A DNA stretch of 64,000 nucleotides from Cupriavidus pauculus (GCF_022179805.1 NZ_BPUO01000001.1:310001-374000); one strand, 5' to 3'. Positions 41,042-50,668 are shown, counted from the stretch's first letter. Numbers and translations are program-made. The notes: generated by a model from the letters alone, not told the origin.

Positions 41042-42166
41042 ATGATGACGCACCTGACCCTGATTGTGCCTTTTTCCGTCCCGCCTGGCGCCGGCGACGA
41101 CGCCACGGACGATGTCGTCCCTGGCGCGCTGCTGCGCCAGTTGGAGTTGCCCGCGCTCGGAAAGTTGCTGACGCGCGCCACCCCGGGACCCCGCGAAACG
41201 CACGACGATCCGTACCTGCGCACCCTGCCGCACGAGCGCTGGCTGGCTGGCCGGGCCGGCCTGGACACCACCCGGGTGCCGACTGCGCCCTTTATGCGCC
41301 TGGCCGACCGCGCCGCCGCCGGCCTGCCGGCAGAATCGGCCGATGCTGACGCCAGCGCCGGCTGGGCCTGCCTGCAACCGGTGCATATCCACGCCGCGCG
41401 CGACCATCTGGTGCTGATGCACCCCGACCAGCTTGCCATCCGTGCCGACGAGGCCGACACGCTGCGTGCCGCCATCGCCGAGCTGCTGGATGAGTCCGGC
41501 ATCGTGCTCGAAGCGCCCCACCCCGCCCGCTGGTACGTGGCCGAGGATACCTTTGGCGAACTGGAAGCCACCACGCCGGTGCGCGCCACGGGCCGCAATA
41601 TCGATATCTGGATGCAGGCCGGGCCGCGTGCCCGCGACTGGCGCCGGCTGCAGAACGAGATCCAGATGACCTGGCACGGTCATCCGGTCAACGAGGCCCG
41701 CGAGGCCGAGGGCAACCTGCCGGTCAATTCGGTCTGGCTGCACGGCGGCGGCAAGCGTGCCGACGCGCGCAAGCTGGCCGATACAGTACTGACCGGCGAC
41801 CCGTTCCTGGCCGGCCTGGCGCTAGCCGCCGGCAGCCGCGTCGGCCCGCAACCGGCCCGCTTTGCCGATGTGGCGAACGTGGACGGCGGCGTCCTGTCCC
41901 TGCTGGACAACGCCACCGAAGCCCATATCGTGTCCGACTGGGGCCTGTGGCTAGACCGCATGCACGCCCTGGACGCCGACTGGTTCCAGCCCGTGCTCGA
42001 TGCGCTGGCCGCCGGCCAGGTGCAGGCCGTCACGCTGGTACTGGGCGGCGAAAACCATTTTGCCGAATTCAAGGTCACGCGCACCGACCTGCGCAAGTTC
42101 TGGCGCGGCCTGGGCACGCGCGGCGACTGGCGCGCGCTGTTGTCCAACCTGGCCATGGCCGCCTGA
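41042..42166 (+). CDS. RpfE-like conserved protein (phosphoglycerate mutase-like annotation)
   Basis: A 374-residue protein resembling the RpfE/COG4255 family, which is often labelled phosphoglycerate mutase and sits beside recJ in Xanthomonas and Ralstonia. Recognisable points are LTLIVPFSVPPG at the N-terminus, the central MTWHGHPVNEAREAEG (about 208) and NSVWLHGGGK (about 231). The catalytic Ser and the metal ligands of true phosphomutases are not obvious. It precedes recJ by 19 bases. Biochemical role unknown. Confidence 0.75.
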   Translation: MMTHLTLIVPFSVPPGAGDDATDDVVPGALLRQLELPALGKLLTRATPGPRETHDDPYLRTLPHERWLAGRAGLDTTRVPTAPFMRLADRAAAGLPAESADADASAGWACLQPVHIHAARDHLVLMHPDQLAIRADEADTLRAAIAELLDESGIVLEAPHPARWYVAEDTFGELEATTPVRATGRNIDIWMQAGPRARDWRRLQNEIQMTWHGHPVNEAREAEGNLPVNSVWLHGGGKRADARKLADTVLTGDPFLAGLALAAGSRVGPQPARFADVANVDGGVLSLLDNATEAHIVSDWGLWLDRMHALDADWFQPVLDALAAGQVQAVTLVLGGENHFAEFKVTRTDLRKFWRGLGTRGDWRALLSNLAMAA

Positions 42167-42185
42167 GCGCACGGAAAGACAGATC

Positions 42186-43886
42186 ATGACCCGGATTGCC
42201 ATCCGCACCTATTCCGATGACCACGCCAGCGTGCTGGCGGCGGCTGGCCTGCATCCCACGCTGGCGCGCATCCTGTCCGCGCGCGGCGTGCTGGACCCGG
42301 CCGAACTGGCCACCGAGCTGCCCGGCCTGGTGCCCCCTTCCGCGATGAAGGGCATCGACCACGCCGCCGCCTACCTGGCCGACGCCATCGCCGCGCGGCG
42401 CAAGCTGCTGATCGTGGCCGACTACGACTGCGACGGCGCCACGGCCTGCGCCGTGGGCGTACGCGGGCTGCGCATGCTGGGCGCGCAGGTGGACTACATC
42501 GTGCCGAACCGGTTCGAGTACGGCTACGGCCTGACGCCCGAGATCGTCGAACTGGCAGCGCAACAGCGGCCCGACGTGATCGTCACGGTCGACAACGGCA
42601 TTGCCAGCGTCGACGGCGTGGCGGCGGCCAATGCGCGCGGCATCGACGTGGTGGTGACCGATCACCACCTGCCGGGCGCCGTGCTGCCCGATGCCGCCGT
42701 GATCGTGAATCCGAACCAGCCCGGTTGTGAATTCCCGAGCAAGAACCTGGCGGGCGTGGGCGTGATGTTCTACGTGCTGCTGGCGCTGCGCGCCGAGTTG
42801 CGTCAGCGCGGGGTCTACACCAAGGAAACGCAGCCGCCGCTGCAGACGCTGCTGGACCTGGTGGCGCTGGGTACTGTAGCCGACGTGGTCAAGCTCGATG
42901 CGAACAACCGCATCCTGGTGGCCCAGGGCCTGAAGCGCATGCGTATGGGCCGCATGCATGCCGGCGTGGCGGCCTTGTTCCGCGCCGCCGGCCGCGAGGC
43001 GCCGCGTGCCAACACGTTCGACCTGGGTTTCGGCCTGGGGCCGCGTCTCAATGCGGCCGGGCGCCTGGCCGACATGTCGCTGGGCATTGAATGCCTGCTG
43101 ACCGACGACGCCAACCGCGCCTGGGAAATCGCCCAGGAACTGGACGGCATGAACCGCGAGCGGCGCGATATCGAAGCCGGCATGCAGCAGGAAGCGCTGC
43201 AGATCCTGGAGCAGCCGCTGGCCGGGCTCGATCCGGCGTCGCGCTACACGGTGAGCGTGTTCCACGAAACCTGGCACCAGGGCGTGATCGGCATCGTAGC
43301 CTCGCGGCTGAAGGAAAAATTCCATCGCCCGACCATCACCTTCGCACCGGGCGACGAGGAACATATCAAGGGCTCGGGCCGCTCGATTCCCGGCTTCCAC
43401 CTGCGCGACGCGCTGGACCTGGTTTCCAAGCGCCACCCGGGCCTGCTGGTCAAGTTTGGCGGCCACGCGATGGCGGCCGGCCTGACTGTGCGCGCCAAGG
43501 ATTTCGACACCTTCGTCGAGGCGTTCGAGGCCGTGGGTCGGGAATGGCTGAACGAAGAGCAACTGGCCCGCGTGATCGAGACCGACGGCGATATCGACGA
43601 CGGCTGCTTCAGCCCGGAATTCGTGACGATGCTGGAAGGCCAGGTCTGGGGCCAGGGATTTCCGCCGCCCACGTTCTCGGGCGAGTTCGAGGTGCTGCGC
43701 CAGACCGTGCTCAAGGGCAAGCACCTGAAGCTGCAACTGGGGCGCGGCAGCCAGCGCTTTGACGCCATCTGGTTCAACCACGCCGACGCGCTGGACGGCG
43801 CCAGCGCGCTGGTGGCCTATCGGCTGGACAACAACACGTTCAACGGCGTGACGCGCGTGCAGCTGGTGGTGGAGCACGCGCAGTAA
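42186..43886 (+). CDS. recJ: Single-stranded-DNA exonuclease RecJ
   Basis: RecJ is the 5'-3' single-strand exonuclease of RecF-type recombination and of mismatch repair. 566 residues: DHH motifs VADYDCDGATACAVG (about 78-92), VTVDNGIAS and VVTDHHLPGA (about 157); DHHA1 motif KFGGHAMAAGLTV (about 422). ATG 42186 has GGAAAGA upstream. With mutS in the same window it reflects DNA repair, but the genes are not linked in an operon. Confidence 0.95.
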   Translation: MTRIAIRTYSDDHASVLAAAGLHPTLARILSARGVLDPAELATELPGLVPPSAMKGIDHAAAYLADAIAARRKLLIVADYDCDGATACAVGVRGLRMLGAQVDYIVPNRFEYGYGLTPEIVELAAQQRPDVIVTVDNGIASVDGVAAANARGIDVVVTDHHLPGAVLPDAAVIVNPNQPGCEFPSKNLAGVGVMFYVLLALRAELRQRGVYTKETQPPLQTLLDLVALGTVADVVKLDANNRILVAQGLKRMRMGRMHAGVAALFRAAGREAPRANTFDLGFGLGPRLNAAGRLADMSLGIECLLTDDANRAWEIAQELDGMNRERRDIEAGMQQEALQILEQPLAGLDPASRYTVSVFHETWHQGVIGIVASRLKEKFHRPTITFAPGDEEHIKGSGRSIPGFHLRDALDLVSKRHPGLLVKFGGHAMAAGLTVRAKDFDTFVEAFEAVGREWLNEEQLARVIETDGDIDDGCFSPEFVTMLEGQVWGQGFPPPTFSGEFEVLRQTVLKGKHLKLQLGRGSQRFDAIWFNHADALDGASALVAYRLDNNTFNGVTRVQLVVEHAQ

Positions 43887-43914
43887 GGCGCGCGAGCGCG
43901 TCTTGTGTATTTGG

Positions 43915-43941
43915 CTCCCCTCTCCCGGAGGGAGAGGGGAG
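43915..43941. repeat. Solo REP-like hairpin (copy E)
   Basis: CTCCCCTCTCCC and GGGAGAGGGGAG around GGA, between the convergent 3' ends of recJ and the LytM-domain gene. Confidence 0.85.
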
Positions 43942-43965
43942 CAAACCCCGAGGTAGATCAAACCC

Positions 43966-44706
43966 TCAACGCGACGGCAGATAACTCGCCGGGTTCACCG
44001 GCTTGCCATTCCCACGCACTTCAAAATGCAGTTCGCTGGCACGGCTCATGCTGCCGATGTCCTGGCCGGCCGCGATGCGATCGCCTTCCTTGACCAGCAG
44101 GCGGTCCAGGTTGCCGTACACGGTCAGCCAGTCGTCGTTGTGCTTGACGATGACCAGTTGGCCATAGCCACGCAGCGTGCCGACGTGGATGGCCCAGCCC
44201 GCGGCGGCCGCGCGCACCTTGCCGCCGGCCGGCACCTCGATGCGCAGCCCCTTCTCCGCGGGCGGCGCGAAACTGCCCGCGACGCGCCCGTCGGCCGGCC
44301 ATTGCAGGCGGATGGCGCTGGCGGGCGGCTTTGACGGCGGGGTGTCCGGGGTGGTGGTGCGCGGGGCCGGCGTGGCGGCTGGCTTGTCGGCGGCCTTGGC
44401 GGCCGAAATGCCGGCGCCGGCGGGCGGCGTCACGCGGATCAGCTGGCCCACCTCGATCTGGCCCGCATCGGAAATGTTGCTCCAGCGCGCCAGGTCGCTC
44501 ACCGAGCGGTTATGGCGCCGGGCAATCGAATAGAGCGTATCGCCCCGCTCCACGCGGTAGTAGCCCTCCGGCGCCGGCTCGCTGGGCGTGGTGCCACAGG
44601 CGGCCAGCATGGCGGCCAGCGAGATCGCGGCCAGGCGCCCCAGCGTGCGCCGGCGGGCGCCCTCGGGGCGCGACGGGTCGTGTTGGATTGCGTGAATTCC
44701 TGTCAT
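43966..44706 (-). CDS. LysM/LytM-domain lipoprotein, NlpD-like, probably not catalytic
   Basis: A 246-residue lipoprotein: lipobox LAACG (Cys37), a LysM domain (YYRVERGDTLYSIARRHN, about 49-66) that binds peptidoglycan, a Pro/Ala-rich linker, and a C-terminal LytM (M23) domain. The metal-binding histidines of active M23 peptidases are missing: YGNL replaces Y-x-H-L and SELHFEV replaces H-L-H-F. It therefore looks like an amidase activator (NlpD/EnvC type) rather than a peptidase. The ATG at 44706 gives the signal peptide. Not in the surE-pcm-nlpD-rpoS context, so an orphan copy. Confidence 0.85.
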   Translation of the reverse strand: MTGIHAIQHDPSRPEGARRRTLGRLAAISLAAMLAACGTTPSEPAPEGYYRVERGDTLYSIARRHNRSVSDLARWSNISDAGQIEVGQLIRVTPPAGAGISAAKAADKPAATPAPRTTTPDTPPSKPPASAIRLQWPADGRVAGSFAPPAEKGLRIEVPAGGKVRAAAAGWAIHVGTLRGYGQLVIVKHNDDWLTVYGNLDRLLVKEGDRIAAGQDIGSMSRASELHFEVRGNGKPVNPASYLPSR

Positions 44707-44852
44707 GCGTGCGGGATAACTCCTGATCGTGGACGCTATTGTCGCCGAAGTCACAAGGGAACATGCCACGGAAAAGCGGCAAAAGTCACGTAATGGACCG
44801 TTCGCGTTGCGAACAGTTCAGCATTGGGGCCGGATTAGCGGCGCCAATCCGC

Positions 44853-44858
44853 TATAAT
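44853..44858 (+). promoter_or_regulatory. -10 element upstream of prfB
   Basis: TATAAT lies 39 bases before the prfB start. The -35 region is weak; an imperfect GGATT/AATCC inverted repeat lies just upstream. Confidence 0.4.
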
Positions 44859-44896
44859 TCCCCGTTTTGCAAGCGCAGAATTTTCAGGAAATATCA

Positions 44897-46001
44897 ATGG
44901 AAGCAGAACGCCTCAACGCCATCTCCGGTGCCATCTCTGATCTCCGTTCGCGAACGGAAGATCTACGGGGGTATCTTTGACTACGATGTCAAAGAAAACC
45001 GCCTAGACGAAGTCAACGGACTGCTGGAAGACGCTGCGGTCTGGAATAACCCCAAGCGTGCCCAGGACCTGGGCAAGGAAAAGAAGGCGCTGGAAGCCGT
45101 CGTCCAGACGCTCGGCAAGCTCACCGAAGACCTGACGGGCACGGACGAACTGTTCGAGCTGGCCCGCGAGGAAGGTGACGACGAGACGCTGGAATCGATC
45201 GAGGCCGATGTACAGGGCTTCGAGGCCATCGTCGCCGATATGGAATTCCGCCGCATGTTCTCGGGCGAGATGGACCAGGCCAACGCGTTCATCGACATCC
45301 AGGCCGGCGCCGGCGGTACCGAGGCGTGCGACTGGGCATCGATGCTGCTGCGCCAGTACCTGAAGTACTGCGAGCGCAAGGGCTTCAAGGCCGAGGTGCT
45401 GGAAGAGTCCGAGGGCGACGTGGCCGGCATCAAGAGCGCCACGATCAAGATCGAGGGCGACTACGCGTTTGGCTACCTGCGTACCGAAACCGGCGTGCAC
45501 CGCCTGGTGCGCAAGTCGCCGTTCGACTCGTCGGGCGGCCGCCATACGTCGTTCTCGTCGGTGTTCGTCTACCCCGAGGTGGATGACTCGTTCGAGGTTG
45601 AGGTCAACCCCGCCGACCTGCGCGTGGACACGTACCGCGCATCGGGCGCCGGTGGCCAGCACATCAACAAGACCGATTCGGCCGTGCGTATCACGCACAT
45701 CCCGACCGGCATCGTCGTGCAGTGCCAGAACGACCGTTCGCAGCACCGCAACCGTGCCGAGGCCATGTCGATGCTGAAGTCGCGCCTGTACGAGCATGAG
45801 ATGCGCAAGCGCCAGGCCGAGGCCGACAAGCTCGAAGCCGGCAAGACCGATGTGGGCTGGGGGCACCAGATCCGCTCGTACGTGCTGGACCAGAGCCGCA
45901 TCAAGGACCTGCGCACCAACGTGGAAATGTCCAACACGCAAAAGGTGCTCGATGGCGACCTCGATCCGTTCATCGAGGCCAGCCTGAAACAGGGCCTGTA
46001 A
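44897..46001 (+). CDS. prfB: Peptide chain release factor 2, programmed +1 frameshift
   Basis: RF2 ends translation at UGA and UAA. The reading frame from ATG 44897 meets an in-frame TGA at 44978-44980 after 27 codons. The context is the classic RF2 shift site: an internal Shine-Dalgarno-like GGGGG, then TAT CTT TGA C, so the ribosome slips +1 at CTT and continues with GAC. The joined protein has 367 residues, the normal length. It contains the SPF anticodon-like motif ([11 protein letters not shown]) and GGQ ([13 protein letters not shown]). Low RF2 favours the shift, giving autoregulation. This is not a pseudogene. Confidence 0.96.
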
Positions 46002-46115
46002 TACCCGCCTGACCCGGGCGCACCGTCATGCCGGCAACATCGCCGGCGCGACGGTGCGCCGGATACCAACAAGTCCTCATCCCGAACTCGCCGCTCCCAA
46101 AAGAAGGTCCATGTC

Positions 46116-46886
46116 ATGACCACCGGAACGTCCCGCACCACTCACCTCTACATCGTCACCGGCGCCTCGCGCGGCCTGGGCGCGTCGCTCGTGCGCGCGC
46201 TGCTCAAGCCCGGCAACCGCGTGATCGGTGTGGCCCGCAGCCGCAACACCGAACTCGAACGTGAAGCCTCGGCCAGCGGCGTGCCGGTGGCCTGGCACCT
46301 GCAGGACCTGTCGCAGCCGGGCCCGTCGGCGGGCTGGCTGTCCAGCGTGCTGGAGGCCGTGGACAACGCGCCGGCCAGCGTGACGCTGATCCTGAACGCG
46401 GGCGTGGTCGAGCCGATCGGCCCGATCACCGAACTGCACGAGAACTCGCTGGTGCCGCATCTGCAGACCAATCTGGTCACGCCGATGACGATGACCGCCG
46501 CGTTCCTCGATGCCACCGCGCGCTTCGATTGCCCGCGCAAGGTGCTGGCCATCTCGTCGGGTGCGGCACGCAACCCGGTGCCGGGCTGGAGCGCTTACTG
46601 CGCCGGCAAGGCGGGGCTGGACATGTTCATCCGCTCGGTCAACGCCGAGTACGCCGGCCTGGCCGAGGACCGCGCGGTGCGCGCCGTGGCACTGGCGCCG
46701 GGCGTGGTGGACACGGGCATGCAGGAAGTCATCCGCGGTGCCGACTTTGCCCAGGTGCAGCGGTTCCGCGACCTGAAGGCCAACGACCAGCTGGCATCGC
46801 CCGACGACGTGGCGCAACGCATTGCCGCTTACATGGAGCGCGCCGACTTCGGCAAGACCGAACTCGACGACATCCGCAACTATTGA
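46116..46886 (+). CDS. Short-chain dehydrogenase/reductase
   Basis: A 256-residue SDR enzyme: NAD(P)-binding [16 protein letters not shown] (about 14-29), [10 protein letters not shown], and catalytic Ser with [13 protein letters not shown] (Y-x-x-x-K, about 156). It resembles the benzil reductase/sepiapterin reductase-like branch; the substrate is unknown. It sits between prfB and lysS, which are adjacent in E. coli, so it appears to be inserted in a conserved pair. Confidence 0.88.
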   Translation: MTTGTSRTTHLYIVTGASRGLGASLVRALLKPGNRVIGVARSRNTELEREASASGVPVAWHLQDLSQPGPSAGWLSSVLEAVDNAPASVTLILNAGVVEPIGPITELHENSLVPHLQTNLVTPMTMTAAFLDATARFDCPRKVLAISSGAARNPVPGWSAYCAGKAGLDMFIRSVNAEYAGLAEDRAVRAVALAPGVVDTGMQEVIRGADFAQVQRFRDLKANDQLASPDDVAQRIAAYMERADFGKTELDDIRNY

Positions 46887-46935
46887 ACCGAAACATCGCG
46901 CCGGGCCGCCGCCCGGCGCGACTGAAGCTGACACC

Positions 46936-48483
46936 ATGACCGAACCGACCCGCACGCCTGCCGCCGCGCCCGCCGCCGACGCGCCTGCCGTAGACGAGAA
47001 CAAGATCATTGCCGAGCGCCGCGAGAAGCTGCAGGCCCTGCGCGAGCAGGGCGTGGCCTTCCCGAACGATTTCCGCCCGACGCACCAGGCCGGCACGCTG
47101 CACGCGCAGTATGGCGAGACCGACCAGCCCGCGCTGGAAGCCAACCCGGTGGAAGTATCGATCGCCGGCCGCATGATGCTCAAGCGCGTGATGGGCAAGG
47201 CCAGCTTTGCCACCGTGCAGGACGGCAGCGGCCAGATCCAGTTCTACATCACCCGCGACAAGGTCGGCGAGGACGTCTACGCGGCGTTCAAGCACTGGGA
47301 CCTGGGCGACATCATCAGCGCGCGCGGCGAACTGTTCCGTACCAACAAGGGCGAGCTGTCGGTGCAGGTGCGCGAACTGCGCCTGCTGTCGAAGAGCCTG
47401 CGCCCGCTGCCGGACAAGTTCCATGGCCTGGCCGACCAGGAAACGAAGTACCGCCAGCGTTATGTGGACCTGATCGTATCGCCCGAGACGCGCGACACGT
47501 TCCGCGCCCGCACCAAGGCCATGTCGTCGCTGCGCCGCCATATGGCCGACGCCGGCTTCATGGAAGTGGAAACGCCGATGCTGCACCCGATTCCGGGCGG
47601 CGCGGCGGCCAAGCCGTTCATCACGCACCACAACGCGCTGGACATGCAGATGTTCATGCGTATCGCGCCCGAGCTGTACCTGAAGCGCCTGATCGTGGGC
47701 GGCTTCGAGCGTGTGTTCGAGATCAACCGCAACTTCCGTAACGAAGGGGTGAGCCCGCGCCACAACCCCGAGTTCACGATGATGGAGTTCTACGCGGCCT
47801 ACACGGACTACCGCTGGCTGATGGACTTCACCGAAAACCTGATCCGCGAGGCCGCCATCGACGCCAGCGGCAGCGCCGTGCTGACTTACCAGGGCCGCGA
47901 GCTGGACCTGAGCCGTCCGTTCCACCGTCTGACGATCTGCCAGGCCATCCAGAAGTTCGCGCCGGAATATACCGATGCGCAACTGGCCGACGCCGACTTC
48001 CTGCGCGCCGAACTGAAGGGCAAGTTCAAGATCAACACCAGCGCGCCGCAGTTCCTGAACGCCGGTCTGGGCACGCTGCAACTGGTGCTGTTCGAGGAAA
48101 CCGCCGAGTCGCAACTGTGGGAGCCGACCTTCATCGTCGACTATCCGGTGGAAGTGTCGCCGCTGGCGCGCGCATCGGACACGCAGCCGGGCATCACGGA
48201 ACGCTTCGAACTGTTCATCACGGGCCGCGAAATCGCCAACGGCTTCTCGGAGCTCAACGATCCGGAAGACCAGGCTGACCGCTTCCGCAAGCAGGTGGAG
48301 CAGAAGGACGCCGGCGACGAGGAAGCCATGTACTTCGACGCCGACTACATCCGCGCGCTCGAATACGGCATGCCCCCGACCGGCGGCTGCGGTATCGGCA
48401 TCGACCGCCTGGTCATGCTGCTGACCGACAGCCCGAACATCCGCGACGTCATCCTGTTCCCGCACCTGCGCCGGGAAGACTGA
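46936..48483 (+). CDS. lysS: Lysyl-tRNA synthetase, class II
   Basis: A 515-residue enzyme charging tRNA-Lys. An N-terminal OB-fold anticodon domain (about 75-170) precedes the class II core: motif 2 [20 protein letters not shown] (about 269-288) and motif 3 [13 protein letters not shown] (about 485). The first 20 residues are Ala/Pro-rich and non-conserved. The ATG at 46936 is the best start; the ORF opens 38 codons earlier inside the SDR gene. Confidence 0.97.
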   Translation: MTEPTRTPAAAPAADAPAVDENKIIAERREKLQALREQGVAFPNDFRPTHQAGTLHAQYGETDQPALEANPVEVSIAGRMMLKRVMGKASFATVQDGSGQIQFYITRDKVGEDVYAAFKHWDLGDIISARGELFRTNKGELSVQVRELRLLSKSLRPLPDKFHGLADQETKYRQRYVDLIVSPETRDTFRARTKAMSSLRRHMADAGFMEVETPMLHPIPGGAAAKPFITHHNALDMQMFMRIAPELYLKRLIVGGFERVFEINRNFRNEGVSPRHNPEFTMMEFYAAYTDYRWLMDFTENLIREAAIDASGSAVLTYQGRELDLSRPFHRLTICQAIQKFAPEYTDAQLADADFLRAELKGKFKINTSAPQFLNAGLGTLQLVLFEETAESQLWEPTFIVDYPVEVSPLARASDTQPGITERFELFITGREIANGFSELNDPEDQADRFRKQVEQKDAGDEEAMYFDADYIRALEYGMPPTGGCGIGIDRLVMLLTDSPNIRDVILFPHLRRED

Positions 48484-48508
48484 TTGCTCGGCTGAATGTT
48501 TTGAAGTT
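48484..48508. other. Start of a non-coding gap, 48484-48807
   Basis: No gene lies between lysS and the glycine-zipper gene. The gap is taken up by repeat copy D (48509-48636); the remainder, 48637-48807, should contain the next gene's promoter, though no clear -35/-10 pair is visible. Confidence 0.5.
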
Positions 48509-48636
48509 CTCCCCTCTCCCACAACGTGGGAGAGGGGCCGGGGGTGAGGGCATGGCGGTCCTAATTGCGATTAGTCGGCAAGCAGAACTGCTGACCCTCA
48601 CCCCCAACCCCTCTCCCGCTGTGCGGGAGAGGGGAG
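48509..48636. repeat. Composite inverted-repeat element (copy D)
   Basis: About 128 bp with the plan of copy B and in the same orientation: hairpin, GGGGTGAGGGC, core containing GGCGGTCCTAATTGCGATT and CGGCAAGCAGAAC, CCCTCACCCC, hairpin. Between lysS and the glycine-zipper gene. Confidence 0.85.
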
Positions 48637-48807
48637 CACTACCCCCGGGTTGTTACAGACATTCGTCGCCACCCACCCTCCCGCGCCGTAACCCACTGAT
48701 TCCAAAGCCCTTTCGCGGCTACAGATCCTTACAAAATCAAACGGAAAACGGATCGTAATTCCGCCAGACTGGAGGCATCCACCCTCGTGGTGACTCGGAG
48801 AACAACA

Positions 48808-49473
48808 ATGTCTGGTCCGGAAACCCTTCCTTCCCTGCCGTCGCAACGCCGCCTGCATCCGCTGGTGGGCGCAGCCGCGGTTGCCGTGGTCGTAGCCAGC
48901 CTGACCGCGGTGGCTGCCGTGACCGGCGTGCTGCCGATCACCAAGGCCAACCAGGGACCGGCCACCGAAGCCTCGTACAACGCGCCGCAAGGGCCCGCTC
49001 CGGTGACAGCCGAGACGGCGCCGCCGGGATCGACCACGCGACCGCCTGCCTATGATGCGCAGCAGGCGCGCAACACCGCCCCGCCTCCCCCGCAGGTCCA
49101 GGCACAGGCCCAGCCGCAGGAGAAGCCCGCCGCGCAACCGAGCCATACCGCTGGTCACGTGACAGGCGTGCAGGTCGTGGAAGCCGAAAAGCCGACCAGT
49201 GGCCTGGGCGCGCTTGGCGGCGCGGTCGTTGGCGGGCTGGTGGGCAACCAGATCGGTAACGGCAATGGCCGCATCCTGGGCACGGTGGCAGGCGCCGCGG
49301 CCGGCGGGTTCGGCGGCAACTATGCCGAGAAGAAGCTGAACACGAACAAGTCGTACCGTGTGAGCGTGAAGATGGACGACGGCTCGCGCCGCACCTTCAC
49401 GTACCAGAATCCGCCGGGGGTGGAAGTTGGCCAGCGCGTGCATCTTGAGCGCGGCGTCCTTGTAACGGGCTGA
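48808..49473 (+). CDS. Glycine-zipper 2TM (17-kDa-antigen-like) envelope protein
   Basis: A 221-residue protein with an N-terminal membrane anchor (VGAAAVAVVVASLTAVAAV, about 20-38), a long Pro/Gln/Ala-rich linker and a glycine-zipper segment (LGALGGAVVGGLVGNQIGNG, about 131-150) typical of the Rickettsia 17-kDa antigen/SmpA-like family. A short beta domain follows (YRVSVKMDDGSRRTFTY). GGAGAA precedes the ATG at 48808. Probably an envelope structural protein; function unknown. Confidence 0.8.
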   Translation: MSGPETLPSLPSQRRLHPLVGAAAVAVVVASLTAVAAVTGVLPITKANQGPATEASYNAPQGPAPVTAETAPPGSTTRPPAYDAQQARNTAPPPPQVQAQAQPQEKPAAQPSHTAGHVTGVQVVEAEKPTSGLGALGGAVVGGLVGNQIGNGNGRILGTVAGAAAGGFGGNYAEKKLNTNKSYRVSVKMDDGSRRTFTYQNPPGVEVGQRVHLERGVLVTG

Positions 49474-49520
49474 TACCTGTGCAACCGGCCGAAACAGGGT
49501 CGGTTACCAAGCCCACACAA

Positions 49521-49543
49521 AGGGCCGGCCATCGGCCGGCCCT
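49521..49543 (+). terminator. Probable terminator
   Basis: AGGGCCGGCC pairs with GGCCGGCCCT around a three-base loop, followed by a weak T-rich stretch, 48 bases after the glycine-zipper gene. Confidence 0.6.
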
Positions 49544-49582
49544 TGTTGCTAAGATGGCGCAGCCTCCCTGCCGGCCATCGCC

Positions 49583-50599
49583 ATGCCCCTTCGCCCCGCC
49601 TTTGTCACCGCGACGCGCCGCCTGCGCATCCCGGCCCTGCTCATCAGCGCCGCAGCCTGGGCCGCGCCCTTGCACGCGCAGGAACTGCTGGTGCTGGGCG
49701 GCCTGCAGCGCTCCGACGTCGGCGGCGAAACCAGCTACGGCTACACCTACAGTTACCAGCACAACCTGGCCGAGAACTGGTATGCCTCGTTCTCATACCT
49801 GAACGAAGGCCATGTCACGAACCACCATCGCGACGGCCACAGCGTCCAACTCTGGTGGCGTTACCCGTTCGATGACCGGCGCTTCAACATAGCGATCGGC
49901 GCCGGCCCCTACCGCTACTTCGACACCACCGACCGCAACAACGACGGCAGCTCCGACGATCACCATGGCTGGGGCGTACTGGCCAGCGTGGCCGCCACCT
50001 GGTATGTCAATGGCGGCCCGTGGATCCTGCAGGCGCGCTTCAACCGCGCGCAGACGCCATCGAGCATCAAGACCAACACATTGCTGATCGGCGTGGGCTA
50101 CCAGCTCGATCGCGGGGACCGTGGCGGGCCGGTGGTGCCGCCGCCGTCGCGCGCGGACAACGTCACGCAGAACGAAATCACCGTGTTCCTGGGCCAGACC
50201 ATCGTGAACACGTTCGACTCCGAAACGGCGTTTGCCAAGGCTGTGGAATACCGGCGCGGCCTGGCCCGCTACGTGTCGGGCACGGTGAGCTATATCAACG
50301 AAGGCGAGAACTCGGCGTTGCGCCGCAATGGCGTGGCCGCGCAGCTATGGCTGGAGCGCGCCTTCTTCCGGGATACGGTGACGCTGGGGGTGGGGGCCGG
50401 GCCGTACTATGCGATCGACCTCAGCGAGCGGGGGCGCAACGCATCGGAGGCGCCGTCGCGGTGGTCGGGGCTACTGACGATGTCGGCCAGCTACCGCATC
50501 AACCAGCACTGGCTGGCGCGGGTGTCCTGGAACAGGACCGTGACCGGATATGACCGGGATACCGACGTGTTCCTGGCGGGCGTGGGATACCGGTTCTAG
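49583..50599 (+). CDS. Outer-membrane beta-barrel protein with two similar halves
   Basis: A 338-residue protein with a signal peptide (cleavage about after LHA, residue 32) and alternating polar/aromatic strands ending in Tyr-Arg-Phe, the usual BAM recognition end. The two halves resemble each other: YNxx strands, GxGPYRYFDTT (about 112) versus GAGPYYAIDLS (about 276), SYLNEGHVTNHHRDGHSVQLW (about 71) versus SYINEGENSALRRNGVAAQLW (about 236), and GVGYQ versus GVGYRF. A Pro-rich linker joins them near residue 188. Family not recognised; function unknown. Convergent with iscX. Confidence 0.78.
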   Translation: MPLRPAFVTATRRLRIPALLISAAAWAAPLHAQELLVLGGLQRSDVGGETSYGYTYSYQHNLAENWYASFSYLNEGHVTNHHRDGHSVQLWWRYPFDDRRFNIAIGAGPYRYFDTTDRNNDGSSDDHHGWGVLASVAATWYVNGGPWILQARFNRAQTPSSIKTNTLLIGVGYQLDRGDRGGPVVPPPSRADNVTQNEITVFLGQTIVNTFDSETAFAKAVEYRRGLARYVSGTVSYINEGENSALRRNGVAAQLWLERAFFRDTVTLGVGAGPYYAIDLSERGRNASEAPSRWSGLLTMSASYRINQHWLARVSWNRTVTGYDRDTDVFLAGVGYRF

Positions 50600-50612
50600 G
50601 GGCTGCGGGGGT

Positions 50613-50635
50613 GCCCTCCCCCGGGCGGGAGAGGG
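50613..50635. repeat. Degenerate REP-like hairpin (copy F)
   Basis: CCCTCCCCC/GGGCGGGAGAGGG, a decayed version of the same arms, between two convergent 3' ends. Confidence 0.5.
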
Positions 50636-50668
50636 TATGCGGAACAGCGCTTACTGCAGTTATTGCAC

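Noticed and set aside
43915-43941. REP-like hairpins considered as intrinsic terminators
   Set aside because: No T-run follows on either strand; the same sequence recurs within larger composite elements.
42075-43961. 628-residue open frame opposite recJ
   Set aside because: Antisense shadow; the plus strand carries DHH and DHHA1 motifs.
44978-44980. In-frame stop near the start of prfB, suggesting a pseudogene
   Set aside because: It is the programmed +1 frameshift site with the conserved slippery sequence; the rest of RF2 is intact.
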